Shown one piece after another: positions 34,097 to 43,156 of a stretch of 64,000 bases of DNA. Source of the stretch: Paenibacillus sp. MMS18-CY102 (lineage in GTDB: Bacteria > Bacillota > Bacilli > Paenibacillales > Paenibacillaceae); assembly GCF_009789195.1 (NCBI RefSeq), contig NZ_WSTC01000022.1, positions 36,459 through 100,458 on the forward strand, in the 5' to 3' direction. Both the position numbers and the translations under genes were made by a program. How positions within the stretch are numbered: position 1 is the stretch's first letter; the number at the start of each line of letters is the position of its first letter. The notes below the pieces were generated by a model. The model worked only from the letters and a program-made list of their open reading frames with translations, was not told the DNA's origin and did not search any database.

Positions 34097-34114
34097 TGTA
34101 TATTCCCCTTTAAT

Positions 34115-34170
34115 TGATATTGATTCTCATAATCAACTATGATCATAGCTTGATACGAAATAGTTGTCAA
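34115..34170 (-). promoter_or_regulatory. Fur-regulated promoter of the siderophore operon
   Basis: The minus strand has TTGACA (34170-34165), exactly 17 nt, then TATGAT (34147-34142). A Fur-box-like palindrome TGATATTGATTCTCATAATCA lies at 34136-34116, covering the expected transcription start. Iron repression by Fur is the natural reading. Confidence 0.85.
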
Positions 34171-34319
34171 CTACATTAATGCGATCTTTTCATAAAATAA
34201 TTAGTGCCGTTTAAATTTTCTTTCGTCTAGAATCATCAACTCAACACATTTGGCGATTTATTTTACAAAATATAGTTATTTATCGATTTGTACGAACTCT
34301 ATTCATATACAGAAACAGA

Positions 34320-34356
34320 AATAAGCCCGCTTCTGAATGCTAAGCAGGCTTATTTC
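34320..34356 (-). terminator. Terminator of the GH43 gene
   Basis: The stem AATAAGCCTGCTT / AAGCGGGCTTATT is followed by TCTG on the minus strand; the A/T-rich stem base supplies the U-tract. Confidence 0.75.
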
Positions 34357-34393
34357 TGAATTTATAAAGTGGCTATAGCTTTCGCTTTCTGCA

Positions 34394-36211
34394 TCAAGGG
34401 GCCGAAGAAATAATAATTCGAGTTACGTTAGCACCGCCTAAACCACCGCTCAACCGAATAACGTTGTTTGTTCCCGCATTCAAATCAATGACCCGGCTGG
34501 CCTGGCCAGTAAACGTACTCCAGCCGCCTGTGCCAGGCAAGGCCAACGAATAGCCATTCCCCGTCGGGTCACCGCTAGCGTTTACCTTGAAAGTGGTTAG
34601 AGTGTCTGCGGAAGCATAAATCACAGTAAGCAGCTTCTGCCCGCCTGTGCCGCCGTTAACGCCAGCTACCTCGAAATAGGAGCCTGGAATATGCATGTTT
34701 TCAATGCTTGCGCCCGCCTTGACCGCCCCGCCTCCAACAGAAACATTGCTGCCGTTCATCAAGTATTCCGTTGTCTGGGCAGCCTGCGGGATTAACGACA
34801 CAATAACACGGGACACGTTAGCTCCCCCCATGCCCCCGCTCAGCCGAATGATGTTATTCGTGCCTGGGTTTAGATCAATTAAACGGTTTGTTCGGCCTGT
34901 GTAGTTGCCCCAGCCTCCCGTGCCAGGCAGGGAAAGAAAGTAACCGTCTCCTGCCGTATCGCCGCTGGCATCCACTTTAAAAGCTGCCCCGCTATCACCG
35001 GAAGCATAGAGTACAGTAAGAAGCGCCTTGCCGCCTGCACCCCCGTTAATGCCATTCAACTGGATGTAGGAGCCTTGCGTGTGCATATTTTCAATATTGC
35101 TGCCAGGACGGGTCGCCCCTCCCCCGAAGGTTACGTTGCCGGCATTCATGGCGTATTCCGTTTTTTGCGTATATGCATCGAAGCTTGCGTTGATCAAATC
35201 ATAATATTTCACTTCCGTAGCCGTGGAACGCGAACCGACGGCCGGAACGCCCTCTGATGTCTGAATCACCTTCTGAATGGTGCCGTCCGAATTAAAGTAC
35301 AAACGATCTACACAGACGGAACGAAGGGTGCCGTTGGAAGAGATTTTGGCATTATGGTAAAGCATATACCACTGTCCCTTGTACTGTACGATAGAGCCAT
35401 GCGTCGTTTCGCTTCCTATTACGGGGTCCAAAATAACGCCTCGGTTCACCCAAGGTCCCAGTGGGTTGCTGCTAGTAGCATAACGCATTCGGTTCCCGCC
35501 AGAATTATTGTCCGAATACATCAAGTAGTACATGCTTCCCCGTTTAAATACCCAAGTCGCCTCATGGAAATCTTCCAGCTCGGTGAATTGCTTAAGCGGC
35601 CCTTCTGTCGAGGTCATGTTAGCAGCCAGCTTGACCCCGTAGCTTTTTCCTCCGCCACCAGCGTATAAATAATACGTCCCATCGTCATCACGGAACACGT
35701 TTGGATCGATGAGATTGCTGCCGGGAAGCCCTTGAATATAACCCTGAACGGTGAAATCCGAAGCCGGCTTATTGCTCGTTGCTACGCCGATTTTCCAAGA
35801 GTCATTCCAATTCGTTCCGCTAGGATGAGGGAAATAGAAGTAGTAGGTCCCATCCTTGTATGCGGCATCAGGCGCCCACATAAAGCCGCCCTCTGGCCTT
35901 CCCCACGGTACATCGTCGGCGCTCAGGATCTCTCCTTCATCCACCCAATCCACCATATTGTCCGTCGAGAACACATGGTATTTATCCATCAAATCGCTCC
36001 CCCTGGAAGGGAATATATCATGGGAAGCGTATACATACATTCGTCCATCATTCCAAACATGTGCAGAAGGATCAGCTGTAAAGATGCTCGTAAATATGGG
36101 GTTGCCAGACGTGGTGACAGGTTCTGCGGCCGAAGAAGAAGATGTAAACCCGATAAGCGTGGATACTAGCATTGTCCCCGATAAACACAAGCTTAACAGC
36201 CTTTTTCTCAT
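34394..36211 (-). CDS. Secreted GH43 glycosidase with duplicated C-terminal CBM
   Basis: This 605-residue exported enzyme has a signal peptide at about 1-29. The five-bladed propeller domain shows the GH43 residues: general base Asp in FTADPSAHVWNDG, the pKa-tuning Asp in NLIDPNVFRDDDG and the acid Glu in DFHEATWVFKRG. It cleaves arabino- or xylo-configured plant polysaccharide. Two tandem carbohydrate-binding domains of about 130 residues (CBM35/CBM6-like, each with a Y.MN..NV..GGGA opening and a GTGGW.NYTG / GTGGW.TFTG core) follow. They are close copies. The gene is monocistronic. Confidence 0.9.
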   Translation of the reverse strand: MRKRLLSLCLSGTMLVSTLIGFTSSSSAAEPVTTSGNPIFTSIFTADPSAHVWNDGRMYVYASHDIFPSRGSDLMDKYHVFSTDNMVDWVDEGEILSADDVPWGRPEGGFMWAPDAAYKDGTYYFYFPHPSGTNWNDSWKIGVATSNKPASDFTVQGYIQGLPGSNLIDPNVFRDDDGTYYLYAGGGGKSYGVKLAANMTSTEGPLKQFTELEDFHEATWVFKRGSMYYLMYSDNNSGGNRMRYATSSNPLGPWVNRGVILDPVIGSETTHGSIVQYKGQWYMLYHNAKISSNGTLRSVCVDRLYFNSDGTIQKVIQTSEGVPAVGSRSTATEVKYYDLINASFDAYTQKTEYAMNAGNVTFGGGATRPGSNIENMHTQGSYIQLNGINGGAGGKALLTVLYASGDSGAAFKVDASGDTAGDGYFLSLPGTGGWGNYTGRTNRLIDLNPGTNNIIRLSGGMGGANVSRVIVSLIPQAAQTTEYLMNGSNVSVGGGAVKAGASIENMHIPGSYFEVAGVNGGTGGQKLLTVIYASADTLTTFKVNASGDPTGNGYSLALPGTGGWSTFTGQASRVIDLNAGTNNVIRLSGGLGGANVTRIIISSAP

Positions 36212-36536
36212 AATTACTGCCTCCTCATTACGTGAATTTGAGCCAAATTCATACCGCTTTAGACTGCTGGCACTCAGACAGCGAAGATGATTGAATTATC
36301 ACCCCTCGGCATTCGTAATGGGAGAAATGTAAAATATAAGGACAAATACTAGCTTACAGCATAACCAGCCTATTATGGAGTGAGGCAATTTTAAACTTTC
36401 CCTGCTATTCTTGGCTTAATGATGGGGGAGGTTCCTGCCTTTGGTGCTCTTTGCATTATCATTTATGATTAAATTTAAAGCCCCATCATTGCAGGCATTC
36501 TGCCAACGATGGGGCTTTATTCGTTCGAATTTCCCT
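36212..36536. other. Spacer between GH43 gene and GNAT gene
   Basis: It holds the GH43 ribosome site (GAGGAGG) and presumably its promoter, an A/T-rich middle, and the bidirectional terminator at 36477-36520. I see no further gene. Confidence 0.6.
36477..36520 (-). terminator. Terminator of the GNAT gene
   Basis: The stem AAAGCCCCATC / GATGGGGCTTT has an inner GCAG/CTGC and can work in both directions. Confidence 0.85.
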
Positions 36537-37319
36537 TTAGCCAAAAACGTAATTCGAAATCATGCAATACTCGGAAAATCCTACTTTTTTATAAATGTGA
36601 TAACCTTCTTGTGAAGCTGTAAGAATGGCGATTTTAAACCCTTCTTTACGCGCTTCATTTAGCGCTGTAACTGTCATTGCTGTTCCAACGCCTATTTTGC
36701 GATATTCCGGAAGGGTTACTACCCAATGCAGTGCCGCAACTTCCCCATTATAGAAAAGCATAGCAGTCGCAACGGGCTTATTATCGATATAGCCCAGGAA
36801 ATATTGCCAAGGCTTATCATCTCCCACCCCTAATGTGCCTAATGCTCCTTCACACATTGGAATGGCATCGGCTGCACCGAAAGCCCAGACGTGAACCCAT
36901 TGCTTCAGTTGTTCCTCATCACGAACCGCGTGAAATTCAAACCCTTCCGGAATGGCACATGCCGGATTAAGTTCACCTAGCCTCATGGCCATGCCAGGCA
37001 TAGTCTCATCATGATGAAACCCTTGTGAGAGTAACCGCTGATCGAGGTCCGCCGGACAATGGGATTGTCCCAGCTGCCAATAGAACGGCAATTGAAGGCC
37101 GCCAAAATATTGGATAACCTCAGCAATTTGCCTATCAGCATCACCCTCATTTAAGCAGCTTCTAAATACGCCATTGTAAAAAGGCAACGGCACCCCGCTT
37201 GAGACCAATAGCATTCGGTTATCCTCACGAACGTTACCGCCAGGCAGCCGCGCGATGCTTATTTGGTATGCCGCCAAGCTCTCCTCTATTGCCCGCCTAA
37301 ACATTTTTGGTTCTTCCAT
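36537..37319 (-). CDS. GNAT family N-acetyltransferase (two-domain)
   Basis: This 260-residue protein has an N-terminal degenerate GNAT-like half and an active C-terminal GNAT half. Within the latter is VTLPEYRKIGVGTAM, the acetyl-CoA loop, then AILTASQEGYHIYKKVGFSE. ATG 37319 with GAGGAG upstream is preferred over an earlier in-frame ATG. It is divergent from the TetR gene, and the 221-nt spacer has room for two promoters. The acceptor is unknown. Confidence 0.87.
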   Translation of the reverse strand: MEEPKMFRRAIEESLAAYQISIARLPGGNVREDNRMLLVSSGVPLPFYNGVFRSCLNEGDADRQIAEVIQYFGGLQLPFYWQLGQSHCPADLDQRLLSQGFHHDETMPGMAMRLGELNPACAIPEGFEFHAVRDEEQLKQWVHVWAFGAADAIPMCEGALGTLGVGDDKPWQYFLGYIDNKPVATAMLFYNGEVAALHWVVTLPEYRKIGVGTAMTVTALNEARKEGFKIAILTASQEGYHIYKKVGFSEYCMISNYVFG

Positions 37320-37540
37320 CTTGCATCTCTCCTCATGTTTGATCGCAATCAAGCTTGCTGGAGAGCCGTTACACTTAACAATCGACTCAGTAAATCATCC
37401 TTTTTAAATAGTTTAATTTTACTTTTTTAGTATATGATCCGCTCCCCTGTTGGGGGAAGCCCTGATTATGTTTTTACCGTTTTCCATCGCCAGCACTGTA
37501 ACGTATACTGTTCATATAACTCATAACAAGGTGTGATAAC

Positions 37541-38194
37541 ATGTCCCCCCGTACAAAAAAACAAAATGATGCCATTCGTGAGCAACGCAAACAGGAGATT
37601 TTGCAGGCGGCCATCCGCGTTTATGTAACCAAAGGCTATGCCGCCACAACCTTAAGCGATGTAGCGCTTCAAGCTGGCTTTGCACATGGGCTTGCCTTTT
37701 ATTACTTTAAAAATAAAAAGCAGCTCTTTCGTGAGCTGTACGAATATATGATGGACCAATCCCTCCGTTACACGACGGCTTATTTCGAACAGGATATGCC
37801 GGTACTTGAGCAGTTCAAAAATTACGCCACAATCGTCTGCGAGCGCATTATCCAGGATCCCCAAACCCAACGCTTCTATATGCGAATCAGTCTTGATCTG
37901 CATCATCTCTACGAGCCCGGCGAATTGTCGCCCTTCGATTGGATGAAGAGCTTCATTCAGCCTATGACCCAAGCTATTGGCCGGGGCATTCATGAAGGCG
38001 CTATCCGTCAGGGAGACGCGAACCTAATGGCTGTTCAATTCTGGGGAGCCCTCTCCCAAGGAATGAATTATGTTGACCAGCTGGTGCAGGAGCTTGCCGC
38101 CCAAGAGCTAGCCGCGACGGAAACGAACAGCATTATGAGCGAGAAAATTAGCCAAATCGCCGATTCAGCTCTTGCATTTCTTAACCCGGGTTAA
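37541..38194 (+). CDS. TetR/AcrR family transcriptional repressor
   Basis: This 217-residue regulator has the N-terminal helix-turn-helix at about residues 16-60 (ILQAAIRVYVTKGYAATTLSDVALQAGFAHGLAFYYFKNKKQLF). The all-helical ligand and dimer domain follows. AAGGTG precedes the ATG. The next gene, an oxidoreductase, has its own promoter overlapped by a palindrome that this regulator probably binds. Confidence 0.93.
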   Translation: MSPRTKKQNDAIREQRKQEILQAAIRVYVTKGYAATTLSDVALQAGFAHGLAFYYFKNKKQLFRELYEYMMDQSLRYTTAYFEQDMPVLEQFKNYATIVCERIIQDPQTQRFYMRISLDLHHLYEPGELSPFDWMKSFIQPMTQAIGRGIHEGAIRQGDANLMAVQFWGALSQGMNYVDQLVQELAAQELAATETNSIMSEKISQIADSALAFLNPG

Positions 38195-38212
38195 CCGTTT
38201 TACACATTTTGG

Positions 38213-38241
38213 TTGACTGTGTAGTCAATCAAAAATATACT
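38213..38241 (+). promoter_or_regulatory. Promoter with overlapping palindromic operator
   Basis: TTGACT (-35, 38213-38218), a 17-nt spacer and TATACT (-10, 38236-38241) form a near-consensus promoter. The -35 is embedded in the perfect inverted repeat TTGACT-GTGT-AGTCAA (38213-38228). A repressor bound there would block polymerase. The ribosome site AAGGAG begins within about 8 nt of the -10, so the leader must be very short. Confidence 0.75.
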
Positions 38242-38262
38242 GGTCTCAAGGAGCGTGATTAT

Positions 38263-38886
38263 TTGCCAAAGGTACACGAAGAAATGGGTCCAACAAAAAT
38301 TCTAGTCATTGCGGCTCACCCAACAATGGAACAGTCGCGTGTAAACAAACGTTGGCTGGCGGAATTGCATGGAGGCCCGAATCAAGTAACCGTGCAAGAA
38401 CTATATAAGGCCTATCCCGACTATGCAATCAACGCCAGGGCTGAACAGGAGCTAATTGCGCAGCATGACCGCATTGTTTTGCAATTCCCCATCCAGTGGT
38501 ACAGCACGCCTGCTTTGCTTAAGCAATGGCTCGATGATGTATTTACGACGGCCTGGCTGTTCGGAGCTGGCGGGAAAGCTGTTGCAGGGAAAGAACTGGT
38601 CCTTGCCATGTCCATTGGAGGCGATGAAGCGTCCTACCAGTCGGGCGGCTTGATCGGGTATACGATTAGCGAACTGGTTCGTCCCCTTCAAGCGTTCGCC
38701 AACCAGATTGGCATGACGTTCCTGCCGCCTTATAAGTTTTACGGTGCAGTCAAGGCGTCGGATGGCCAAATCGACAATAGTGCCCGCGATTATTTGGGTC
38801 ACATCACCTCCTCTGGCCTCAACCCGCTGATCGTTCGGCAACGAATGCTAGACGAAATGATGAAACAGGGATCAAACCCCTTGTAA
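38263..38886 (+). CDS. NAD(P)H-dependent flavodoxin-fold oxidoreductase
   Basis: This protein of about 207 residues belongs to the NQO/KefF/YwrO group. The FMN phosphate loop is AAHPTMEQSRVNKR. The flavin-contacting segment FPIQWYSTPALLKQWLDDVFTTAWLFG is diagnostic, and SIGGDEASYQ follows. It reduces quinones or electrophiles with NAD(P)H in the cytoplasm. The start is TTG 38263, placed 9 nt after AAGGAG; earlier in-frame codons lie inside the promoter. It probably responds to the TetR regulator encoded just upstream. Confidence 0.9.
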   Translation: MPKVHEEMGPTKILVIAAHPTMEQSRVNKRWLAELHGGPNQVTVQELYKAYPDYAINARAEQELIAQHDRIVLQFPIQWYSTPALLKQWLDDVFTTAWLFGAGGKAVAGKELVLAMSIGGDEASYQSGGLIGYTISELVRPLQAFANQIGMTFLPPYKFYGAVKASDGQIDNSARDYLGHITSSGLNPLIVRQRMLDEMMKQGSNPL

Positions 38887-38919
38887 TTCCCGAAAGCAAT
38901 CATGCTCTTGCACAGAAAT

Positions 38920-38956
38920 AAAGGACCCGCAGCATCGATCTCCTGCGAGCCCTTTA
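38920..38956. terminator. Terminator between converging genes
   Basis: The stem AAAGG-CCGCAG / CTGCG-CCCTTT has small bulges. It serves the oxidoreductase gene and the YbaK gene from opposite sides. Confidence 0.7.
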
Positions 38957-38960
38957 AATA

Positions 38961-39410
38961 TTAATCGATAAACGTGATCACATTGTTCAGCCGTACGACA
39001 TCCGACGGAGCGATTTTTAACGTTGTCAGCTCATCGCCCGAACCGCCATAAATATAATCAAAATCAAGCAGCCGCTTGTCCACAATGCAAGGCAATTGAT
39101 GGCCAATGAACGGAATGGCCCCCGTCTGGTACCCGGTCATTTCCTGCACTTTAGTCCTGTCCGCCATTTTTAATTTGGAATAGCCTAATTGTTGCGCTAG
39201 ATCCTTCAGATCGATGCGCCCTCTGCCCGAGCTTGCAATAAGTGCTGCCAGCCCTTGTTCCGTCTGCAGAACGAGCGTTGGCGCCGCCTTCTCGATATCA
39301 AAGTATTTGGCCGCATCTTGCGTAGATTGAATCGGAGTCTCATGCGCAATGAGTTCAAAGTCGCTTTCGTTGTCCTTCAAATAAGCTTGCAGTTGGATTA
39401 GGGTTAACAT
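38961..39410 (-). CDS. YbaK/EbsC family aminoacyl-tRNA deacylase-like protein
   Basis: This 149-residue single-domain protein of the YbaK/ProX fold shows IQSTQDAAKYF, the Lys-containing strand after it, and GYQTGAIPFIGHQLPCIVDKRLLDFDYIYGGSGD. Members remove mischarged amino acids (for example Ala or Cys) from tRNA-Pro in trans. ATG 39410 has GGAGG 8 nt upstream. It has no operon partner. Confidence 0.9.
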   Translation of the reverse strand: MLTLIQLQAYLKDNESDFELIAHETPIQSTQDAAKYFDIEKAAPTLVLQTEQGLAALIASSGRGRIDLKDLAQQLGYSKLKMADRTKVQEMTGYQTGAIPFIGHQLPCIVDKRLLDFDYIYGGSGDELTTLKIAPSDVVRLNNVITFID

Positions 39411-39685
39411 CCGGATCGCCTCCATGTAATGGGTCTAGTCGACATAAGCTACAATTCGTCATCAAATTGGCATGCGTATGCCACCACCAGCCATCCTCCA
39501 TGGCGATCACCCCCCTAATAAATCAACAACCTCGCCCCATATAGGCGAAGCCATTGTTCCGCTACATACCTACCATAATAATATACAATTCGATTACACA
39601 TCAACCATTTCTTGCCACTAAAGTGGTATAATCGCCACACTGTTCGAACTCCCTCTTCCCGCATCCACCGGAGTTACAGCCACTA

Positions 39686-40153
39686 TTAGCTTCGCAACTG
39701 TTCTTTTTCAATATCACCTAGCTTCGAAATTTTTCCCGGGAGTTCTGAACGAATCATTTTTAGTACATCTATAGCTTGCTCAATGTTCGCTTTTTCTGGA
39801 TAAGGTGTCACGAGCCGCTCCATTTTACTTCTCAAAATAATATCGGCATTAGTTAGGCCTTTTTTTATTGTAGAACTACTGATTCCGTCAATCTGTCCTT
39901 GTGCTCTATGGTAGGCTACTAGCGCTGGTATCGTATAAGCTGTGGATGGTCCGGATAGATTAGGATCTTGTGCATTCTCCAAAAAGGACTGTGCTGCTGA
40001 CAACCCCGACATCCAATTATTATATAAGACCACATCTGAATTACTTGCTTTAGACATTGAGGCAAAATAATAGCCACCCAGAAAAGTTGCAATTAAGATA
40101 ATGATAAAAGTTATTAACTTAAACTTACTTTGTTGAAAGAATCCGCTTCTCAT
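39686..40153 (-). CDS. Small membrane-anchored hypothetical protein
   Basis: This 155-residue protein has one N-terminal membrane span (LITFIIILIATFLGGYYFA) and a helical extracytoplasmic domain of about 120 residues. GGGGGA precedes the ATG. It follows the upstream secreted protein gene after a terminator, so it is probably separate. No family is recognised. Confidence 0.6.
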   Translation of the reverse strand: MRSGFFQQSKFKLITFIIILIATFLGGYYFASMSKASNSDVVLYNNWMSGLSAAQSFLENAQDPNLSGPSTAYTIPALVAYHRAQGQIDGISSSTIKKGLTNADIILRSKMERLVTPYPEKANIEQAIDVLKMIRSELPGKISKLGDIEKEQLRS

Positions 40154-40186
40154 CCTATAAATTCCCCCTATCCTTTCATAATATTA

Positions 40187-40223
40187 AACACAGTGAACAG
40201 CAGCTAACGCTATTCACTGTGTT
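40187..40223 (-). terminator. Terminator of the secreted 420-residue protein gene
   Basis: The stem AAACACAGTGAA / TTCACTGTGTTT is followed by AATATT; the stem base supplies T residues. Confidence 0.75.
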
Positions 40224-40228
40224 TCTGG

Positions 40229-41491
40229 TTAGTTTTGAGTTACATAAAATGAATGCGAATAGCTTTTGCGGCCAACGGATTGAAGCGCAATTGTATTGTA
40301 TAGATCAAAACTAATTTCAACTCTATTTTGTGCCGTGGAACTGCCATTACATGTAGTGCCAGTCCCACTACATGCAATATCCCAACTAGCAGCTGCAAAA
40401 TGTGATTGTACCTTAGTTAACCCAAACCCATTTTTAGTTCTAAACAATGCTCCACGTGACTGATTAACATTTTGGCCAGATAAGTTCAAGTCTACTTCTT
40501 GTGCAGGTTGATAGGAAAACCCTGTGGAGAAGCCGTTAACCGAATAGGAATATTTAAATTCCACTTTAACCGTACCAGCTTGTGTGCCTTGGGCATCAAT
40601 GTTCATCCAAGTAATAACCTCTGGTGCTGCCGTTTCTAATTTAAACTCTACGTTTTCTGCTTTCCAATTAGAAATACTGCCTGAAGTTGTGGTGAAGGTC
40701 TCGCCGTTATGTTGAATTGTATTTCCAGATATATGGGTATATGCTTTTACATTTTCAGAAGGGTGTGAAGGTTTTGTAAATGTATACCGCATAGATACCG
40801 TATCTGTTGCGGTACTTCCGAACCAATTGTAACTTAGCGTATAATGACTAAAATACGTACTGTCTATAATCGAGCTGATTTGAAAATCCGGCGTAGACTC
40901 ACCTTCGGATAGGCCATCAAACTTGAAAAAACGTGCCATCCATAACGCAACCTCGCTAGGTACAACTTCATACTTACTGCTATTCAAGAACATTTCATTT
41001 TGTTCTGCTAATGGAATTAAACTGTCCAGTGGCATTTCGGACATTAGCAGATTACGCGTTCCTTTTTCGACAAGGTATAACACAAGTATTGGTTTTTTAT
41101 ATTTTTTGTTTATCGTAGATAATTGTTGTGGATTTTTAATGATTTCAAATCTAAGTACATCAAAGCAGTTAGATTGATCCGTGACCTTGCCATAAACAAC
41201 TTCTCCCGAGCTGCCCCGATACAATTGGCCCGTTAAACTAAAAGATCGATTGACCCCATTGGATTCAACACTGCCTTCCATTTTCATATCCGGGTATATT
41301 GTTGCCGAAGAAACTTTCATCAGAACTTCCCGCAGCTTTTCAACGTTCACCTCGCCCCCCTTTTCGGGCGCATTAGATAGCGAGTACACCTTAAATTCTT
41401 GTGAGCCTTTGTTTGGGGAAGCTAGCGAAAGGCCCGAAAATAGAACAAACAACAACATAAGGCTTAGAATAGTACTTGCAAACTTCTTCAT
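40229..41491 (-). CDS. Secreted protein of unknown function
   Basis: This 420-residue exported protein has a signal peptide at about 1-25 (STILSLMLLFVLFSGLSLA). The mature part is beta-rich and Thr/Ser/Asn-rich, with two Cys near the C-terminus (DIACSGTGTTCNG) that could form a disulfide. A segment ALWMARFFKFDGLSEGE in the middle is helical. No catalytic motif is recognised. ATG 41491 is used because the upstream codons do not fit a signal peptide. Confidence 0.65.
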   Translation of the reverse strand: MKKFASTILSLMLLFVLFSGLSLASPNKGSQEFKVYSLSNAPEKGGEVNVEKLREVLMKVSSATIYPDMKMEGSVESNGVNRSFSLTGQLYRGSSGEVVYGKVTDQSNCFDVLRFEIIKNPQQLSTINKKYKKPILVLYLVEKGTRNLLMSEMPLDSLIPLAEQNEMFLNSSKYEVVPSEVALWMARFFKFDGLSEGESTPDFQISSIIDSTYFSHYTLSYNWFGSTATDTVSMRYTFTKPSHPSENVKAYTHISGNTIQHNGETFTTTSGSISNWKAENVEFKLETAAPEVITWMNIDAQGTQAGTVKVEFKYSYSVNGFSTGFSYQPAQEVDLNLSGQNVNQSRGALFRTKNGFGLTKVQSHFAAASWDIACSGTGTTCNGSSTAQNRVEISFDLYNTIALQSVGRKSYSHSFYVTQN

Positions 41492-41632
41492 TCCACACAC
41501 TCCCACCATTTGGTTTTATTTATGCATTACTTCCAAAAACAATAATAATAGATCACAAGAAACACTTATGTATATTTGTGTAAACTTAACAGCCTTTTTT
41601 TGTTAATTTTTTTCAGGGGAGCCCCTACACAA

Positions 41633-41677
41633 ACAAAAAAAACACCGCCAAAGCCCTCAGGCTGCTGGTGGTGTCTT
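41633..41677 (-). terminator. Terminator of the DUF2975/XRE/DUF4153 operon
   Basis: The stem GACACCACCA / GGCGGTGT is followed by eight T residues on the minus strand, 8 nt after the last stop. Confidence 0.92.
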
Positions 41678-41684
41678 TGTTAAG

Positions 41685-42929
41685 CTAGAAAATAAGCGGA
41701 AAAGCAACCGTGACGATCGCTGCCCAAATCCCGTAGATCGGCAAATACTTTGTAACTGCATCTTGGATGGCGGAAGGTCCCGCGCCCCCCCGCAAGAAAC
41801 GCATATAAGCACGCATAATCCAAATGAGATTGGCCCAAATCAGCAGGTTGATGCCTAGAACGGCGAGCCTGTTAGGCGTAATGCCGTATGAAGAAAGCCG
41901 GAACACGATGGCGGATAAAGCGACACTGTCGATAATAAGCGCCAGGGCAATTAAGGCAAAGTTTACATAGTCAGAAATGCTTTTCTTCTCGTCTGTGCCG
42001 CTTTCGGTAATGGAAAATATCGTGACAGCCAGCACGCTAAGAAGTATGCCATTAAAGGATAAGAGGAAATCGCGGTCCAAGAATGGGCTTTTTCCGACCG
42101 AGATGACCGTTACCAGATACACCAACAAAGTTGCCAGAACGAGCGGGCTGAAAATTTTGGCGATATACGGTGCAATGCTTCTCGCTAACTTTAGGTTCCC
42201 TAATACCAAATGGGTAGCCACAACTGAGAGAGCCGCCGCACCAAACACAACGATATTGCTAAAATAGAATTCCGATATATCCATGCCCGCAAATGTGAAT
42301 AGCCGCATCGTGATTAAGGTTAGCAGCCCTCCACTAATGGCCATGATCGCATATAGAATGCCGAATTCCCCATTGAATTTAAGAAAAGCTAACCTTGCGC
42401 GGCCAACGCCATGTTCATTTCCCATATAAGCAAGCCCCACTGCTGCCCATAAGAACACGGGAAGATGGAGATAAACCAAAATAATGCTGTCTGTGTAGTC
42501 CAACGGAAGCACGTTAATATAAATGACAGCGAGCAAAAATGCCGCCATAAGGGTATACAACACTTTCTTATTCGGCTTGTTTTTATATACAAAATAGGCG
42601 GCAATAAAGGGCAGAACACCGAAAACAAGATTTATAGGCGCTATTTGCTCTTCTCCAGCAAAGTAAAAAAGGATTCGGGCGCATATCCCGGCCAGAATCG
42701 CCAATAGCCCCATAACTAAGAAATCCCGTTGAAACGAGGAAGCTTTGGCCGGATTGGCCGTCTCCTGATAATGCAGCCGTTCATGCCACACAGCAAGAAC
42801 CTGAGAATCCGGGTTTTGTTCCCATGCGGATGCAAATGACTTTCTGAACGCCTCCGGTTCCCTTCTATACATGCGCTCCAGCTCATGGGGATTCGCCACA
42901 TTAGCAATAATAGGATTGTTAATGTCCAT
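41685..42929 (-). CDS. DUF4153-like polytopic membrane protein
   Basis: This 414-residue protein has a soluble N-terminal region of about 65 residues (YRREPEAFRKSFASAWEQNPDSQVLAVW) and about 11-12 membrane spans. The C-terminal half, with SITESGTDEKKSISDYVNFALIALALIIDSVALSAIVFRLS and YGITPNRLAVLGINLLIW, resembles DUF4153 proteins. Its start follows the XRE gene by 2 nt. Function is unknown; the operon context suggests a product controlled by the small XRE regulator. Confidence 0.75.
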   Translation of the reverse strand: MDINNPIIANVANPHELERMYRREPEAFRKSFASAWEQNPDSQVLAVWHERLHYQETANPAKASSFQRDFLVMGLLAILAGICARILFYFAGEEQIAPINLVFGVLPFIAAYFVYKNKPNKKVLYTLMAAFLLAVIYINVLPLDYTDSIILVYLHLPVFLWAAVGLAYMGNEHGVGRARLAFLKFNGEFGILYAIMAISGGLLTLITMRLFTFAGMDISEFYFSNIVVFGAAALSVVATHLVLGNLKLARSIAPYIAKIFSPLVLATLLVYLVTVISVGKSPFLDRDFLLSFNGILLSVLAVTIFSITESGTDEKKSISDYVNFALIALALIIDSVALSAIVFRLSSYGITPNRLAVLGINLLIWANLIWIMRAYMRFLRGGAGPSAIQDAVTKYLPIYGIWAAIVTVAFPLIF

Positions 42930-42931
42930 GC

Positions 42932-43147
42932 TTACACCTCCTCCTCGTCCCTATATTCCAAAATGTCGCCAGGCTGGCAGTCCAACGCTTTACAAATCGC
43001 TTCTAACGTCGAAAACCGAATCGCCTTAGCTTTCCCATTCTTCAATATGGAGAGGTTCGCCATCGTTATGCCAACCCGCTCCGTAAGCTCCGTCACGCTC
43101 ATCTTCCTCTTCGCCAACATCACGTCAATATTAATAACTATTCCCAT
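42932..43147 (-). CDS. Small XRE/Cro-type regulator
   Basis: This 71-residue protein is essentially one helix-turn-helix (ELTERVGITMANLSILKNGKAKAIRFSTLEAICKALDCQPGDILEY), as in YozG/Cro-like regulators. Such short regulators typically sit next to a DUF2975 gene, as here, and control it. It lies 9 nt after that gene and 2 nt before the DUF4153-like gene. Confidence 0.92.
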   Translation of the reverse strand: MGIVINIDVMLAKRKMSVTELTERVGITMANLSILKNGKAKAIRFSTLEAICKALDCQPGDILEYRDEEEV

Positions 43148-43156
43148 GCCGCCACC

